Source: an uncultured Desulfovibrio sp. (lineage in GTDB: Bacteria; Desulfobacterota; Desulfovibrionia; Desulfovibrionales; Desulfovibrionaceae). Taken from it: a stretch of 64,000 bases of DNA. Shown one piece after another: positions 17,929-26,523 of the stretch (position 1 is the first letter of the stretch; every line of letters begins with the position of its first letter). The stretch covers positions 14,134-78,133 of the forward strand of contig CAJUMQ010000012.1 in the NCBI GenBank assembly GCA_910587035.1. Direction: 5' to 3'. Position numbers and translations under genes: made by a program. The notes below the pieces were generated by a model that made no database searches, was not told the origin of the DNA, and saw nothing but the letters and a program-made list of their open reading frames with translations.

Positions 17929-18891
17929 TCAGTGTCTATGGTGCCTGCCAGTGGCGGCGGGTGGAACCAGCAGCCGGAGAATGCGACGCCCCAGGCTTTT
18001 TGCGAGCTGGGCAGGGTGAAAGGATGTTGGCGCAAGTTCTGCCGGAATTTTGAAATCTCCAGCCTTAAAATCATCTGGCTGCAGCAATGGATATGCCACA
18101 TTTGGTTCCATCCCGCGGCGCCTTAGCGCCATTTCCAGGGGCACCAGGGCAGGATCTATGTTTAGTGCCTGCAATATGCTTGCATCCAGGGCTGCGGCAG
18201 AGGCGGAAGCGCCAATCATATTGAGTGGACAGGGTTCGCCATTGACAGGACCTGTCACGCTCATGGCCACAATGCCATCCGCAAACCCGGCCACAGGGGG
18301 CAAGGCAGCCCACAGCGCAGCCAGAACATCCGCAAAAAAATCCCGCTTTTGTCCATACCTGGCATGGACCAGGGCCTTGCGCAGCCCTGGCAGACAACCA
18401 AAACAGTTTTTCACAGTCATGGTGATACGCATCTGCTTGTGCGCCTTTATTCTGGCGATGGATAGGATCATCTCACATTCCAGCGCGGTGGCCGAGATGG
18501 GCAGGGCAATGTTTCCTGGCAGTTCCAGCCGCGTATAAACAGGTTTTTTCAGGTCTTCGATCCCCAGTCCCAGCGGCCTGAGCAGCCGTGTCAGTCCAAT
18601 GGCAGCGGCGACATTGGCGGCTCTGCCAAATCCTGGTGAATCCGCGACCTTGATCCTTATGCCATGCTCAAGCAGCCATTTGCAGATTTCGCAGACGACA
18701 AAAGGACTTGCGCAGGCAAGCTCCCTTGCCTGCAAAAGATTGGGCTTGACCAGCACATGCATTCCCGATCTCAGGGGCAGGGCAGCGGCCTCAAGGGTCT
18801 GGCATATTGCCCTTACTGCATCAGGCCCCATGCTTTCATTGCAATTCGCCAGGGCTACGGGAATGGCTGCCGTGGGTTCAGGCTTTTGCAT
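17929..18891 (-). CDS. DUF362 domain protein
   Basis: About 320 residues of the DUF362 type: VLVKPNLL near the N-terminus, then VADSPGFG, IARIKAHKQMRITMTVKNCFGCLPG (split here as the conserved core) and later ADGIVAMSVTGP. No Fe-S Cys clusters of the ferredoxin-fused kind are present. The function of this family is poorly known. The frame is open to 19023, but the ATG at 18891, overlapping the MFS stop by 14 bp, begins where family similarity starts. It is likely translated with the MFS gene. Confidence 0.75.
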   Translation of the reverse strand: MQKPEPTAAIPVALANCNESMGPDAVRAICQTLEAAALPLRSGMHVLVKPNLLQARELACASPFVVCEICKWLLEHGIRIKVADSPGFGRAANVAAAIGLTRLLRPLGLGIEDLKKPVYTRLELPGNIALPISATALECEMILSIARIKAHKQMRITMTVKNCFGCLPGLRKALVHARYGQKRDFFADVLAALWAALPPVAGFADGIVAMSVTGPVNGEPCPLNMIGASASAAALDASILQALNIDPALVPLEMALRRRGMEPNVAYPLLQPDDFKAGDFKIPAELAPTSFHPAQLAKSLGRRILRLLVPPAATGRHHRH

Positions 18892-20116
18892 CCTGCCTGT
18901 CCTTCTCCAGCATATAGGAAAAAACAGCCCCCAGCACACCCATGATCGCAAGGCACATGAACACTGAATGCAGCCCGAATGTATCGGCAATCCAGCCAAG
19001 AAGAGGCTGGGCAATGCCGCCAAGGGTTGTGGCCAGACCCAGAGTTACACCGGACGCGAAACCTATGTTTTTGGCCAGCAGCTTTTGGCCAAGCACCACC
19101 TGTGAGCTGAAGGGCATGTACAGCACAAGGCCCAGCAGGGGCAGTATGGCATAGGCCAGAAGAACATTGTTGACGAGTCCGAAGATCAGCACCACCGGCC
19201 CCATCAATGTGAAGGCTGTTCTTATGATGTTCACATATCCAAATTTGTCGGACATAAGTCCGCCTGCCATGTTGCAGGCAATGCCGCAGGCGCCGAATAT
19301 GACCAGGGCCATGGCGCCTGCAGCCTTGGACTGGCCAAATACATTTACCCAGTAAAGGGGAATGAAGGTATTGCAGCCCACAAAAGTGATTGAGCGTGAA
19401 ATTATGACAACTATGAGTTTGGAAAATTCGCGCCAGTTGTTGCGGGCCTCCGGCTTTGCGGCTTTTTTTGTCTCATAAAGCTCATCGGCCTCGGCAGCCT
19501 GGGGATCGGCTGCGGAATCCTCGGCAGACTTGACAGCAGCCGCATTGTCCATGCTGGCCGGAGCCTGGGCTGCGGGCATGAGGGAGATTCTTATCAGTAG
19601 AATGGACGCCATCAAAAGACTTAGGGCAGCAAAGATCCCCATGCCATGCAGCCCCAGCAATCCCACAAACAGGGTCACCAGAAGTGGGCCGATTATGAAG
19701 CCGCTATTGCCGCCAATGGAAAAAAGGCTGAGGCCAGTGCCCTTGTTTTTGCCAGAAACCCTGTTGGCAAATCTGGCAGCCTCGGGATGAAACAGGGCCG
19801 AGCCTATGCCGCTGATGGCTATGCCTGCGCAAATCAGCCAGTAGTTTGTCAGGAAGCCGATTATGGAAAGGCCACAACCAGCCAGGGCCACGCCCAGCGG
19901 GATGTACCATGGCTTTGTGTGCTTGTCCGCAAGCAGCCCAAAAAGGGGCTGAATGATGGAGGATAGGCAGGAATAGGCCAGCATCAGGCCGCCGGTCGCC
20001 TGATAGTCAAGATTGTTGGCTGCTCTTATATAGGGCAGGGTTGCCGGCAGCGCGCCACCGTTAATATCGCATGAGAGATGGCCCAGGGATACAAGGAGAA
20101 TTTTTTTCTTGTCCAC
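18878..20116 (-). CDS. MFS transporter, fosmidomycin-resistance-like
   Basis: 412 residues with twelve predicted membrane helices. It has the N-terminal GHLSCDINGGALPATLPYI, FGLLADKHTK (the MFS loop 2-3 motif) and GIGSALFHPEAARFA, which together resemble the FSR subfamily. A hydrophilic central loop of about 50 residues rich in Ala and Glu separates the two halves. Drug or organic-solute efflux is the family role; the substrate is unknown. The DUF362 gene follows with overlap. Confidence 0.85.
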   Translation of the reverse strand: MDKKKILLVSLGHLSCDINGGALPATLPYIRAANNLDYQATGGLMLAYSCLSSIIQPLFGLLADKHTKPWYIPLGVALAGCGLSIIGFLTNYWLICAGIAISGIGSALFHPEAARFANRVSGKNKGTGLSLFSIGGNSGFIIGPLLVTLFVGLLGLHGMGIFAALSLLMASILLIRISLMPAAQAPASMDNAAAVKSAEDSAADPQAAEADELYETKKAAKPEARNNWREFSKLIVVIISRSITFVGCNTFIPLYWVNVFGQSKAAGAMALVIFGACGIACNMAGGLMSDKFGYVNIIRTAFTLMGPVVLIFGLVNNVLLAYAILPLLGLVLYMPFSSQVVLGQKLLAKNIGFASGVTLGLATTLGGIAQPLLGWIADTFGLHSVFMCLAIMGVLGAVFSYMLEKDRQDAKA

Positions 20117-20184
20117 AACAACCCCTTGCTGTTGCGCTAATGCAGACTATTTAATTAGGGTTACACACATCCGCTTCAGGTATT

Positions 20185-20958
20185 TTACTTTTTTGTTGCA
20201 GGCCGCAAATTGGCGGCCTTGCCGAATATGACAAGCTCGATCCAGTCAAAGCCGAATTCCAGGCATGCCTCATCGGCTGCCAGATCCTGACCAGTAATTT
20301 TTTCAGCAAGCCCGGGAGGAGATTCCAGCCGGGCGAAGATGTTCATTTGTTGAATAAAATCCCTGAACTTGTCCACCTGGTAGAGAGCAAGCACGCACAT
20401 GCCGGACATTTTTTGCGGCAATGGCCTGCCTGTGGCGCCCACAAGGCTGATGAGACGCATGTAGCGGTCATTGAAGTAATTATATTGTTCCAGCCCCTGG
20501 CAGGCAAGCCATTGACTGGCTGTTCTGGGTGTGCCCGCATCGAATCCGCGGCAGTGATCCTCCCTGACCATAAAAAATCGCTCCACTGTGCCCGATTCCG
20601 ATATTTTTGAACCTCTGCCAAGAGGATATGCCCGGCAGGCGCCTGGCCTGTCATCATAGACAGAACAGCCAGCCGGAGTAACAAAGGGGCATGGGGCATC
20701 GGGGCTTTCAATCATGCGCAGCATGGGCAGTGGAAAACCCTGCTCGCCATAGCTCATGGTTGTGAATGTGCCCAGAAGCTCACCGCTATCAACGTCCAAC
20801 TGTCTTTTAAGACGCAGGACATCATAGGGAGTAAGGGGGAGGGCAAGATCCGCGCAGCAGCGATTGAAACAGGGCACATGGGGGCCACAGTCAAAACAGA
20901 ATTCCGCATCGCAGTCAATTTGCGGAAGCGACGGAGAGGAAGAATCGAATTTTTCCAT
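20185..20958 (-). CDS. YkgJ-family cysteine cluster protein
   Basis: 257 residues with the YkgJ/Fli(B)-like Cys pattern: FCFDCGPHVPCFNRCC at residues 17-32, then CPFVTPAGCSVYDDRPGAC and a CRAYP end. The cysteines probably bind zinc or an iron-sulfur cluster. The family function is unclear. It faces away from the PxxKW gene across a 206-bp region, so two Cys-rich protein genes share a divergent promoter region. Confidence 0.85.
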   Translation of the reverse strand: MEKFDSSSPSLPQIDCDAEFCFDCGPHVPCFNRCCADLALPLTPYDVLRLKRQLDVDSGELLGTFTTMSYGEQGFPLPMLRMIESPDAPCPFVTPAGCSVYDDRPGACRAYPLGRGSKISESGTVERFFMVREDHCRGFDAGTPRTASQWLACQGLEQYNYFNDRYMRLISLVGATGRPLPQKMSGMCVLALYQVDKFRDFIQQMNIFARLESPPGLAEKITGQDLAADEACLEFGFDWIELVIFGKAANLRPATKK

Positions 20959-20995
20959 ATATTTACTTCGCCAGTTGATGAGGTAAAATTTTTTA

Positions 20996-21023
20996 TTGAC
21001 TAATTATGGAGAGTAAATAACAT
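20996..21023 (+). promoter_or_regulatory. Possible sigma-70 promoter of PxxKW gene
   Basis: TTGACT (20996-21001), 16-bp spacer, TAACAT (21018-21023), in an A/T-rich stretch about 140 bp before the start at 21165. The match is fair only. Confidence 0.35.
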
Positions 21024-21164
21024 TAAAAATCTTGTGTCAATCAGGCAAAATTTCGTATATATCTGGCTCTTTGTCCTGAGCAGCGGATTTTGCCGCAATA
21101 ATCCTGATGAAATTTTTAGCGCGGTTCTGCCAATTTTCACTGCCGCGCATGAAGGAGAAAATCC

Positions 21165-21428
21165 ATGAGCCCATTGCAGAATGCTGTGAAAACCAATGAA
21201 GGCGTTACAGTAAACGGTTTTATACTTTCCCCGTGTGTGGAGCAGTGCACGGGTTGTGAGCGCGTGCGCGAGTTTGACAGCCAGGAGTTTTGTTCAAGCT
21301 ATCCTGATCCTGCCCGCAAGTGGGCCGGCGGCAGGTGCAATTTTGCCACCCATGTGAAGACCCAGACCGGAACCCAGGCCAAGGTCAACCCGCTCAAGGC
21401 CTCCAAGCGCGCCGCCAAGGGGCGCTAG
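21165..21428 (+). CDS. PxxKW-family small cysteine-rich protein
   Basis: 87 residues with Cys residues in SPCVEQCTGCERV and later FCSSYPDPARKWAGGRCNF, containing the P-x-x-K-W signature after which the family is named. This family is known mainly from sulfate- and iron-reducing deltaproteobacteria, which supports the taxonomic guess. The spaced cysteines suggest a zinc or Fe-S site. The Shine-Dalgarno sequence AAGGAGAAA is strong. An M20 hydrolase starts 16 bp downstream, so they form one transcript. Confidence 0.85.
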   Translation: MSPLQNAVKTNEGVTVNGFILSPCVEQCTGCERVREFDSQEFCSSYPDPARKWAGGRCNFATHVKTQTGTQAKVNPLKASKRAAKGR

Positions 21429-21444
21429 AATAAAGCCGCCAGAC

Positions 21445-22686
21445 ATGTGCGATGATTATGAAAGGCTGCGGGAGTATATTCTCGCACAGGGCGACAGGGT
21501 TGCGGACATTCAGGCAACCCTGGTGGCCCTGCCGGCCACCGGCCCGGAAAATGGCGGACAGGGTGAATATGCGCGCGCCAGTATTCTTGAAAAATGGCTG
21601 GCTGAGGCTGGCTTAAGGAATATTATTCATGTTGATTCGCCGGATTCCAGGGTGGAATCCGGGGCAAGGCCGAATATCGTCGCCAGGATTCCCGGGCGTT
21701 CCGCGCGGATGCTCTGGCTATTTGCGCATATGGATGTGGTTCCTGCCGGCGATTATGACTGCTGGCACTCGGATCCATGGCGGCTCAGACGAGATGGCGA
21801 TATCATTTATGGCCGGGGCGTGGAAGACAACCAGCAGGCCATAGCCGGCATGATCATTCTTGCAGAGGGGCTTGCAAGATGCAGAATTGTGCCTGAATAC
21901 GGGCTTGGCCTTGTTTTCATGTCCGATGAGGAATGCGGAAGCAGTCATGGCCTCCAGTATGTTCTGGAGAAAAGGCCGGATTTGTTTGGCAAGGATGATC
22001 TGTATCTTGTGCCAGACGGCGGCTCCCGTTCCGGCAGATTTGTGGAAGTGGCAGAAAAGGCGCAGTTATGGGTAAAATTTACCGTTACCGGCAGCCAGTG
22101 CCATGCCTCCTCGCCCTTGTCTGGCATAAATGCCTTTTTGGCTGCCAGCAGGCTTGTAACGGCGCTGGACGGACTGCATGAGGTTTTTCCCCTGAGAAAT
22201 GAGCTTTTCAAGCCGCCTTTTTCAACATTTGTGCCCACAAGACATGAAGATAACAATGTTTGCACAAATATAATGCCCGGTAGGGATGTCTTCTATCTTG
22301 ATTGCAGGATTCTGCCGGAAACAGCCATTGATGATGTCAAGAAGGCCATTGCCGGCATCTGCAGGGATGTGGATGAACGCTGCCATGTCAAAACCGGCAT
22401 TGAATATGTGCAGTTTCAGCAGGCATCATCAACACCTGTGCAGACCCCGGTGATGTCTGCGCTTGCGGCAGCCATAAAGGCTGTTTATTCCGAGCAGGCC
22501 GTACCTGTTGGCATAGGAGGCGCCACGGTGGCCGCCATGCTAAGGCAGAGGAATCTCCCGGCTGTGGTCTGGGCCCGCATCCTCAATACATGCCACCAGC
22601 CAGATGAAAAATCATCCCTGACCTATACCTGTTGCGATGCAGCCGTGTTTGCGCACATTCTTATGAATCAGCACGCACATGCCTGA
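21445..22686 (+). CDS. M20-family metallohydrolase (ArgE/DapE-like)
   Basis: 413 residues with the M20 metal and catalytic motifs: FAHMDVVPAGD near residue 93, GRGVEDNQQA near 122 (metal-bridging Asp), and the catalytic Glu in SDEECGS near 158. The lid domain follows around residues 205-320. Members remove acyl groups from amino acids or cleave dipeptides; the substrate is not determined. It overlaps the mnmG start by 8 bp. Confidence 0.9.
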   Translation: MCDDYERLREYILAQGDRVADIQATLVALPATGPENGGQGEYARASILEKWLAEAGLRNIIHVDSPDSRVESGARPNIVARIPGRSARMLWLFAHMDVVPAGDYDCWHSDPWRLRRDGDIIYGRGVEDNQQAIAGMIILAEGLARCRIVPEYGLGLVFMSDEECGSSHGLQYVLEKRPDLFGKDDLYLVPDGGSRSGRFVEVAEKAQLWVKFTVTGSQCHASSPLSGINAFLAASRLVTALDGLHEVFPLRNELFKPPFSTFVPTRHEDNNVCTNIMPGRDVFYLDCRILPETAIDDVKKAIAGICRDVDERCHVKTGIEYVQFQQASSTPVQTPVMSALAAAIKAVYSEQAVPVGIGGATVAAMLRQRNLPAVVWARILNTCHQPDEKSSLTYTCCDAAVFAHILMNQHAHA

Positions 22687-24535
22687 TGCCATTTTTGACT
22701 GTGTGATAGCTGGAGGCGGCCATGCAGGCTGTGAGGCTGCCATGGCGCTTGCCAGACTTGGCCTAAAAACCCTGCTGGTGAGCGGCAATCTTGATCGCTT
22801 GGGTTATCTGTCCTGCAATCCTGCCATTGGCGGGCTTGCCAAAGGGCACATGGTGCGGGAGATTGATGCTCTGGGCGGACAGATGGGCAGATGGGCGGAT
22901 GCGGCTGGCATCCAGTTTCGCACCTTGAATATGAGCAAGGGTCCGGCTGTGCGCGCAACCCGCGCGCAGATGGACAGGCCAGCCTATTTGCGCGCAGTCG
23001 CTGCCAGCCTGTTCCGGGCCGCAAACCTTTCCATATGGCAGGACAATGTGGTGGCAATCACCACCGCCCACGGCAATGTCACAGGCGTCAAAACCAGGCT
23101 TGGCAGAACTTTCGGCGCCAGGCATGTTCTGCTCACCACCGGCACATTTTTAAATGGCATTGTCCATGTGGGGCAGACGCATATCCCGGCAGGCAGGATG
23201 GGGGATGAGCCATCCAGGGGACTTTCGGAATGCCTGCGGGATCTGGGCATCAGTCTTGGCCGGCTAAAAACAGGCACCACGCCCAGGCTGCTGCGGTCAA
23301 GCATCGATTTTTCCCGTCTTGAGGAGCAGTTTGGCGACAATCCGCTGCCGAGATTCAGTTTTTATGGTCCTCCTCCACCCCTGCCCCAGACCTCATGCCA
23401 CATTACCTGGACCAATGCCAGGGCGCATGAGATAATCCGCTCCGGCTTTGATCGCTCCCCCCTTTTCACTGGCATAATAGAGGGGGTGGGAGCCCGCTAT
23501 TGCCCGTCAATTGAGGACAAGGTGGCGCGATTTCCCCAGCGTGAAAGGCATCAGATTTTTCTGGAGCCTGAGGGTTTGCACAGTGGCGAAGTCTATGCCA
23601 ATGGCATCTCCACAAGCCTGCCTCTGGATGTGCAGCAGGGGATGGTGAATGCCATATCCGGCCTTGAAAATGCTGTAATAACCAGACCGGGCTATGCCAT
23701 TGAATATGATTATGCGAACCCTGTGCAGCTTTGGCCAACCCTTGAAAGCAAAATGGTTGGCAATTTGTGGTTTGCGGGCCAGATCAATGGCACATCCGGC
23801 TATGAGGAGGCCGCAGCCCAGGGTTTGTGGGCGGCCCTGAACATGGCAGCCAGGGAAAAGGGGCGTGAGCCATTTTTGCCCACCAGATCCGAGGCATACA
23901 TGGCTGTACTGGTGGATGATCTGGTGACATTGGGCACAAGCGAGCCATACAGGATGTTTACATCCAGGGCAGAACATCGTCTGCTTCTGCGGGAGGACAA
24001 TGCCGATATGCGTCTTTGTCCGCTTGGACGTGAAATTGGCCTTGTGGATGATGGCCAGTGGCGTGTTTTTTGTGAAAGGCGAGATCGGGCAAGCCAGCTG
24101 GAGCAGGCTCTGCAAAAGGCAAAGGCGCCCGGTTGCGCCGGCAGTGGCCAGGTTAAAAGCCCAGCGGAAATATTGCGGCGCCCGGAGGCGACGCTGGCAT
24201 CATTCCTCCGCTCGGGCTCCCAGTATTGCCCCGAAGTGGACGAAGTTGCCTCCGTCTGTGATCCCCTGATTTTGTCAATGGTTGAAACAGATATCAAATA
24301 CGCGGGCTATATTGAAAGACAGGCTGCCCTGGCCAGACGCTCGGCAAAACTGGAGGCTGTGCCATTGCCCCCTGATATGGATTATGCGATTATTGCCGGG
24401 CTTTCCAATGAGGTTCGTGAAAAACTGTCCACAGTGCGTCCCGCGAGCCTTGGGCAGGCAGCCAGAATCTCCGGTGTGACACCTGCAGCCATCGGCTGCC
24501 TGGAAGTGTGGCTGCACAAGATGGGAAGGGTTTGA
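22679..24535 (+). CDS. mnmG: tRNA uridine-5-carboxymethylaminomethyl modification enzyme MnmG
   Basis: 618 residues, normal length. FAD-binding GGGHAGCEAA at the N-terminus, the GLAKGHMVREIDALGG segment, FLNGIVHVG, GRLKTGTTPRL and the C-terminal helical domain (IKYAGYIERQ) define the family. With MnmE it modifies wobble U34 of several tRNAs, using FAD and folate. The start overlaps the M20 gene by 8 bp and is preceded by no strong Shine-Dalgarno, consistent with coupled translation. Confidence 0.97.
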   Translation: MPDAIFDCVIAGGGHAGCEAAMALARLGLKTLLVSGNLDRLGYLSCNPAIGGLAKGHMVREIDALGGQMGRWADAAGIQFRTLNMSKGPAVRATRAQMDRPAYLRAVAASLFRAANLSIWQDNVVAITTAHGNVTGVKTRLGRTFGARHVLLTTGTFLNGIVHVGQTHIPAGRMGDEPSRGLSECLRDLGISLGRLKTGTTPRLLRSSIDFSRLEEQFGDNPLPRFSFYGPPPPLPQTSCHITWTNARAHEIIRSGFDRSPLFTGIIEGVGARYCPSIEDKVARFPQRERHQIFLEPEGLHSGEVYANGISTSLPLDVQQGMVNAISGLENAVITRPGYAIEYDYANPVQLWPTLESKMVGNLWFAGQINGTSGYEEAAAQGLWAALNMAAREKGREPFLPTRSEAYMAVLVDDLVTLGTSEPYRMFTSRAEHRLLLREDNADMRLCPLGREIGLVDDGQWRVFCERRDRASQLEQALQKAKAPGCAGSGQVKSPAEILRRPEATLASFLRSGSQYCPEVDEVASVCDPLILSMVETDIKYAGYIERQAALARRSAKLEAVPLPPDMDYAIIAGLSNEVREKLSTVRPASLGQAARISGVTPAAIGCLEVWLHKMGRV

Positions 24536-24617
24536 AAGTATGCCGGCAAGGGTCTAAACCTGATATGCCGGTCGTGAACGATGCGGATAGGGGCTTATTT
24601 AAACCGGGGCTTTTCAG

Positions 24618-25559
24618 ATGGGCGAATATGAAAATTACATCCTTTCTGCCATTTTTTTCATTCTGATGTGTCTGATTTTTTATTTATGGAAAAGAGGGAG
24701 CAGAAAGAAGAGCCTTAATAGCAGGCAACAGTTCATCATCGAAACGCTGGAGCTGGCCCGTTCGCAATTTGAGATATTCAACTTGAAAATTTTCGGAGAT
24801 GGCAGCCCCAAAAATGGGCTTTCGGCCACATTGCAGGAAATTGACTCCGCTGGGCTGCATATGGAGGCCGGGGGCTATGTGCCGGAAAGCTGCGGAGGCG
24901 GGAACACGGAGGTCTTTTTTCGCGCCAAAAGAGTGGAGGGGCCGGTTTTCTACGCATTCAGCTCCAGGATAAAAAAAGTCAGCAAGGCCGATTATGAGGA
25001 TTCTCTTCTGCTGCTGGAAATTCCGGATTCCATGCGTGTTGAAAAAAAACGCCATTTTATCCGTGTGCAGCCACACAAGGATGATGTGCGTGTCATTGGC
25101 GTCTGGCAGTTGAAGCCGGGCAGCAAACTGCCCAGGGCCACTGCCGAGCTTGGGGCGCCACTCACCCACTACAAGCCCGGCATGACGGACGAACCAGTGC
25201 AGGTTGAGAATATTTCTGCATCCGGTTTGGCGCTCCGGGTCGCCAAAGACAATGCGGAAGCGGAGGCTGCCTGTTTTCAGCGCGGCGAGCATCTGCTTTG
25301 TCTGGTGATATATGTTCCAGATGAAAATGATGGTAAGCAGATAGCATTCTGGTGTACCGGCGAGATAATGAACACAAGGATGACCGAGGGAGCCAATCCC
25401 TGTCTGGTTATTGGACTTGAATTTACCAACTGGGCAATTCTGGAACAGGGCTCAAGCGACATCCACTGGGCGCACAGCTCGCCATCGCGAGGCATCAAGC
25501 CAATCATGCAATGGGTTGAGCAAATTGACAGCAAACAGGCCAGAAAGCCTGGCCTGTGA
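24618..25559 (+). CDS. Membrane-anchored PilZ-domain protein
   Basis: 313 residues. One N-terminal membrane helix (about residues 7-25), a YcgR-like N domain and a C-terminal PilZ domain. The c-di-GMP-binding motifs are visible: RHFIR (RxxxR) near residue 145 and NISASGLAL (N/DxSxxG) near 196. It likely senses c-di-GMP at the membrane to control motility or secretion. It follows mnmG by 82 bp. Confidence 0.85.
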   Translation: MGEYENYILSAIFFILMCLIFYLWKRGSRKKSLNSRQQFIIETLELARSQFEIFNLKIFGDGSPKNGLSATLQEIDSAGLHMEAGGYVPESCGGGNTEVFFRAKRVEGPVFYAFSSRIKKVSKADYEDSLLLLEIPDSMRVEKKRHFIRVQPHKDDVRVIGVWQLKPGSKLPRATAELGAPLTHYKPGMTDEPVQVENISASGLALRVAKDNAEAEAACFQRGEHLLCLVIYVPDENDGKQIAFWCTGEIMNTRMTEGANPCLVIGLEFTNWAILEQGSSDIHWAHSSPSRGIKPIMQWVEQIDSKQARKPGL

Positions 25560-25665
25560 AAATGATCTGGCCCATGTCTATAAAAATTGGCAGAATCCCG
25601 ATGGCTTTTTTATAATTGTGGTTTGTGTCTGGGCATTGATAAATTTTTAGTTGATGGAGGCAGTT

Positions 25666-26523
25666 TTGGATCAGGATGCTGAAGGGCACAGTACATTCTG
25701 GGGGCGGTTGAGCCGGTTTTTCGGACACGATGATGAATCGCTGGAGAAGGCGATAATTGAGGCCAGGGCTGAAGGGGAGGTTGAACCCGATGAGGAATCC
25801 ATGCTCCTGGGGATCCTGCGCTTCAATGATCTTCAGGTTCAGGATACGATGATACCCCGTCTGGATATCGATTGTGTGCCGGAGGATATGCCATTGCCGG
25901 ACGTTGCCAGGGTCATAGTTGAGTCCGGCCATTCGCGCATCCCAGTTTATCGCGATACCAGGGATAACATGATTGGCATACTTCATGCCAAGGATCTCCT
26001 GCGCTGCATAATTGAAAACGATGACCCACCGCCGCCTGTAAGCGCTGTAATGCGAGAGCCTTTCTTTGTGCCGGAAACCAAGCCCATCAGAACATTGCTG
26101 CAGGAGTTTCGCGCGCGGAAGCTGCATATTGCCATAGCCCTTGATGAATATGGGGGCACATCCGGACTGATAACAATAGAGGATGTTCTGGAGGAAATCG
26201 TGGGAGATATTGAGGATGAGCATGACACTCCCCGCGAGGACGACATCCGGGCCCTCAACGGGAATGTCTATGAACTCACCGGCAGGGCATTCCTTGAGGA
26301 TCTGCAGGAAATTGGCGTCAATATCGAATCCGACGAGGTGGACACCATTGGCGGCTATCTGTGCATGGAAGCGGGACATGTGCCGGGCTGCGGCGAATCC
26401 TATACCATTAATGGCTGGACATTTACCGTCATAGACGCGGATATGAAGCTTATACGCCTTTTGCGCATGGAACCGGCCAAACAGGCCGGAGAAATTGCGG
26501 ACGAAAATCCTGTTGAGCCGTAA
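25666..26523 (+). CDS. CorC/HlyC-family CBS-domain protein
   Basis: About 285 residues: paired CBS domains (MIPRLDIDCV to about residue 180, with HSRIPVYRDTRDNMIGILHAKDLL) and a C-terminal CorC_HlyC domain (TVIDADMKLIRLLRM). It lacks membrane helices, as in CorC proteins thought to aid Mg2+/Co2+ transport. I chose a TTG start at 25666, because GGAGG lies exactly 5 bp before it; an ATG at 25654 overlaps that GGAGG. The gene precedes lnt, which is a common arrangement (ybeX-lnt). Confidence 0.88.
   Translation: MDQDAEGHSTFWGRLSRFFGHDDESLEKAIIEARAEGEVEPDEESMLLGILRFNDLQVQDTMIPRLDIDCVPEDMPLPDVARVIVESGHSRIPVYRDTRDNMIGILHAKDLLRCIIENDDPPPPVSAVMREPFFVPETKPIRTLLQEFRARKLHIAIALDEYGGTSGLITIEDVLEEIVGDIEDEHDTPREDDIRALNGNVYELTGRAFLEDLQEIGVNIESDEVDTIGGYLCMEAGHVPGCGESYTINGWTFTVIDADMKLIRLLRMEPAKQAGEIADENPVEP

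Noticed and set aside
25651..25665. Upstream starts of the CorC gene (TTG 25651, ATG 25654)
   Set aside because: They overlap the GGAGG that is ideally spaced for TTG 25666.
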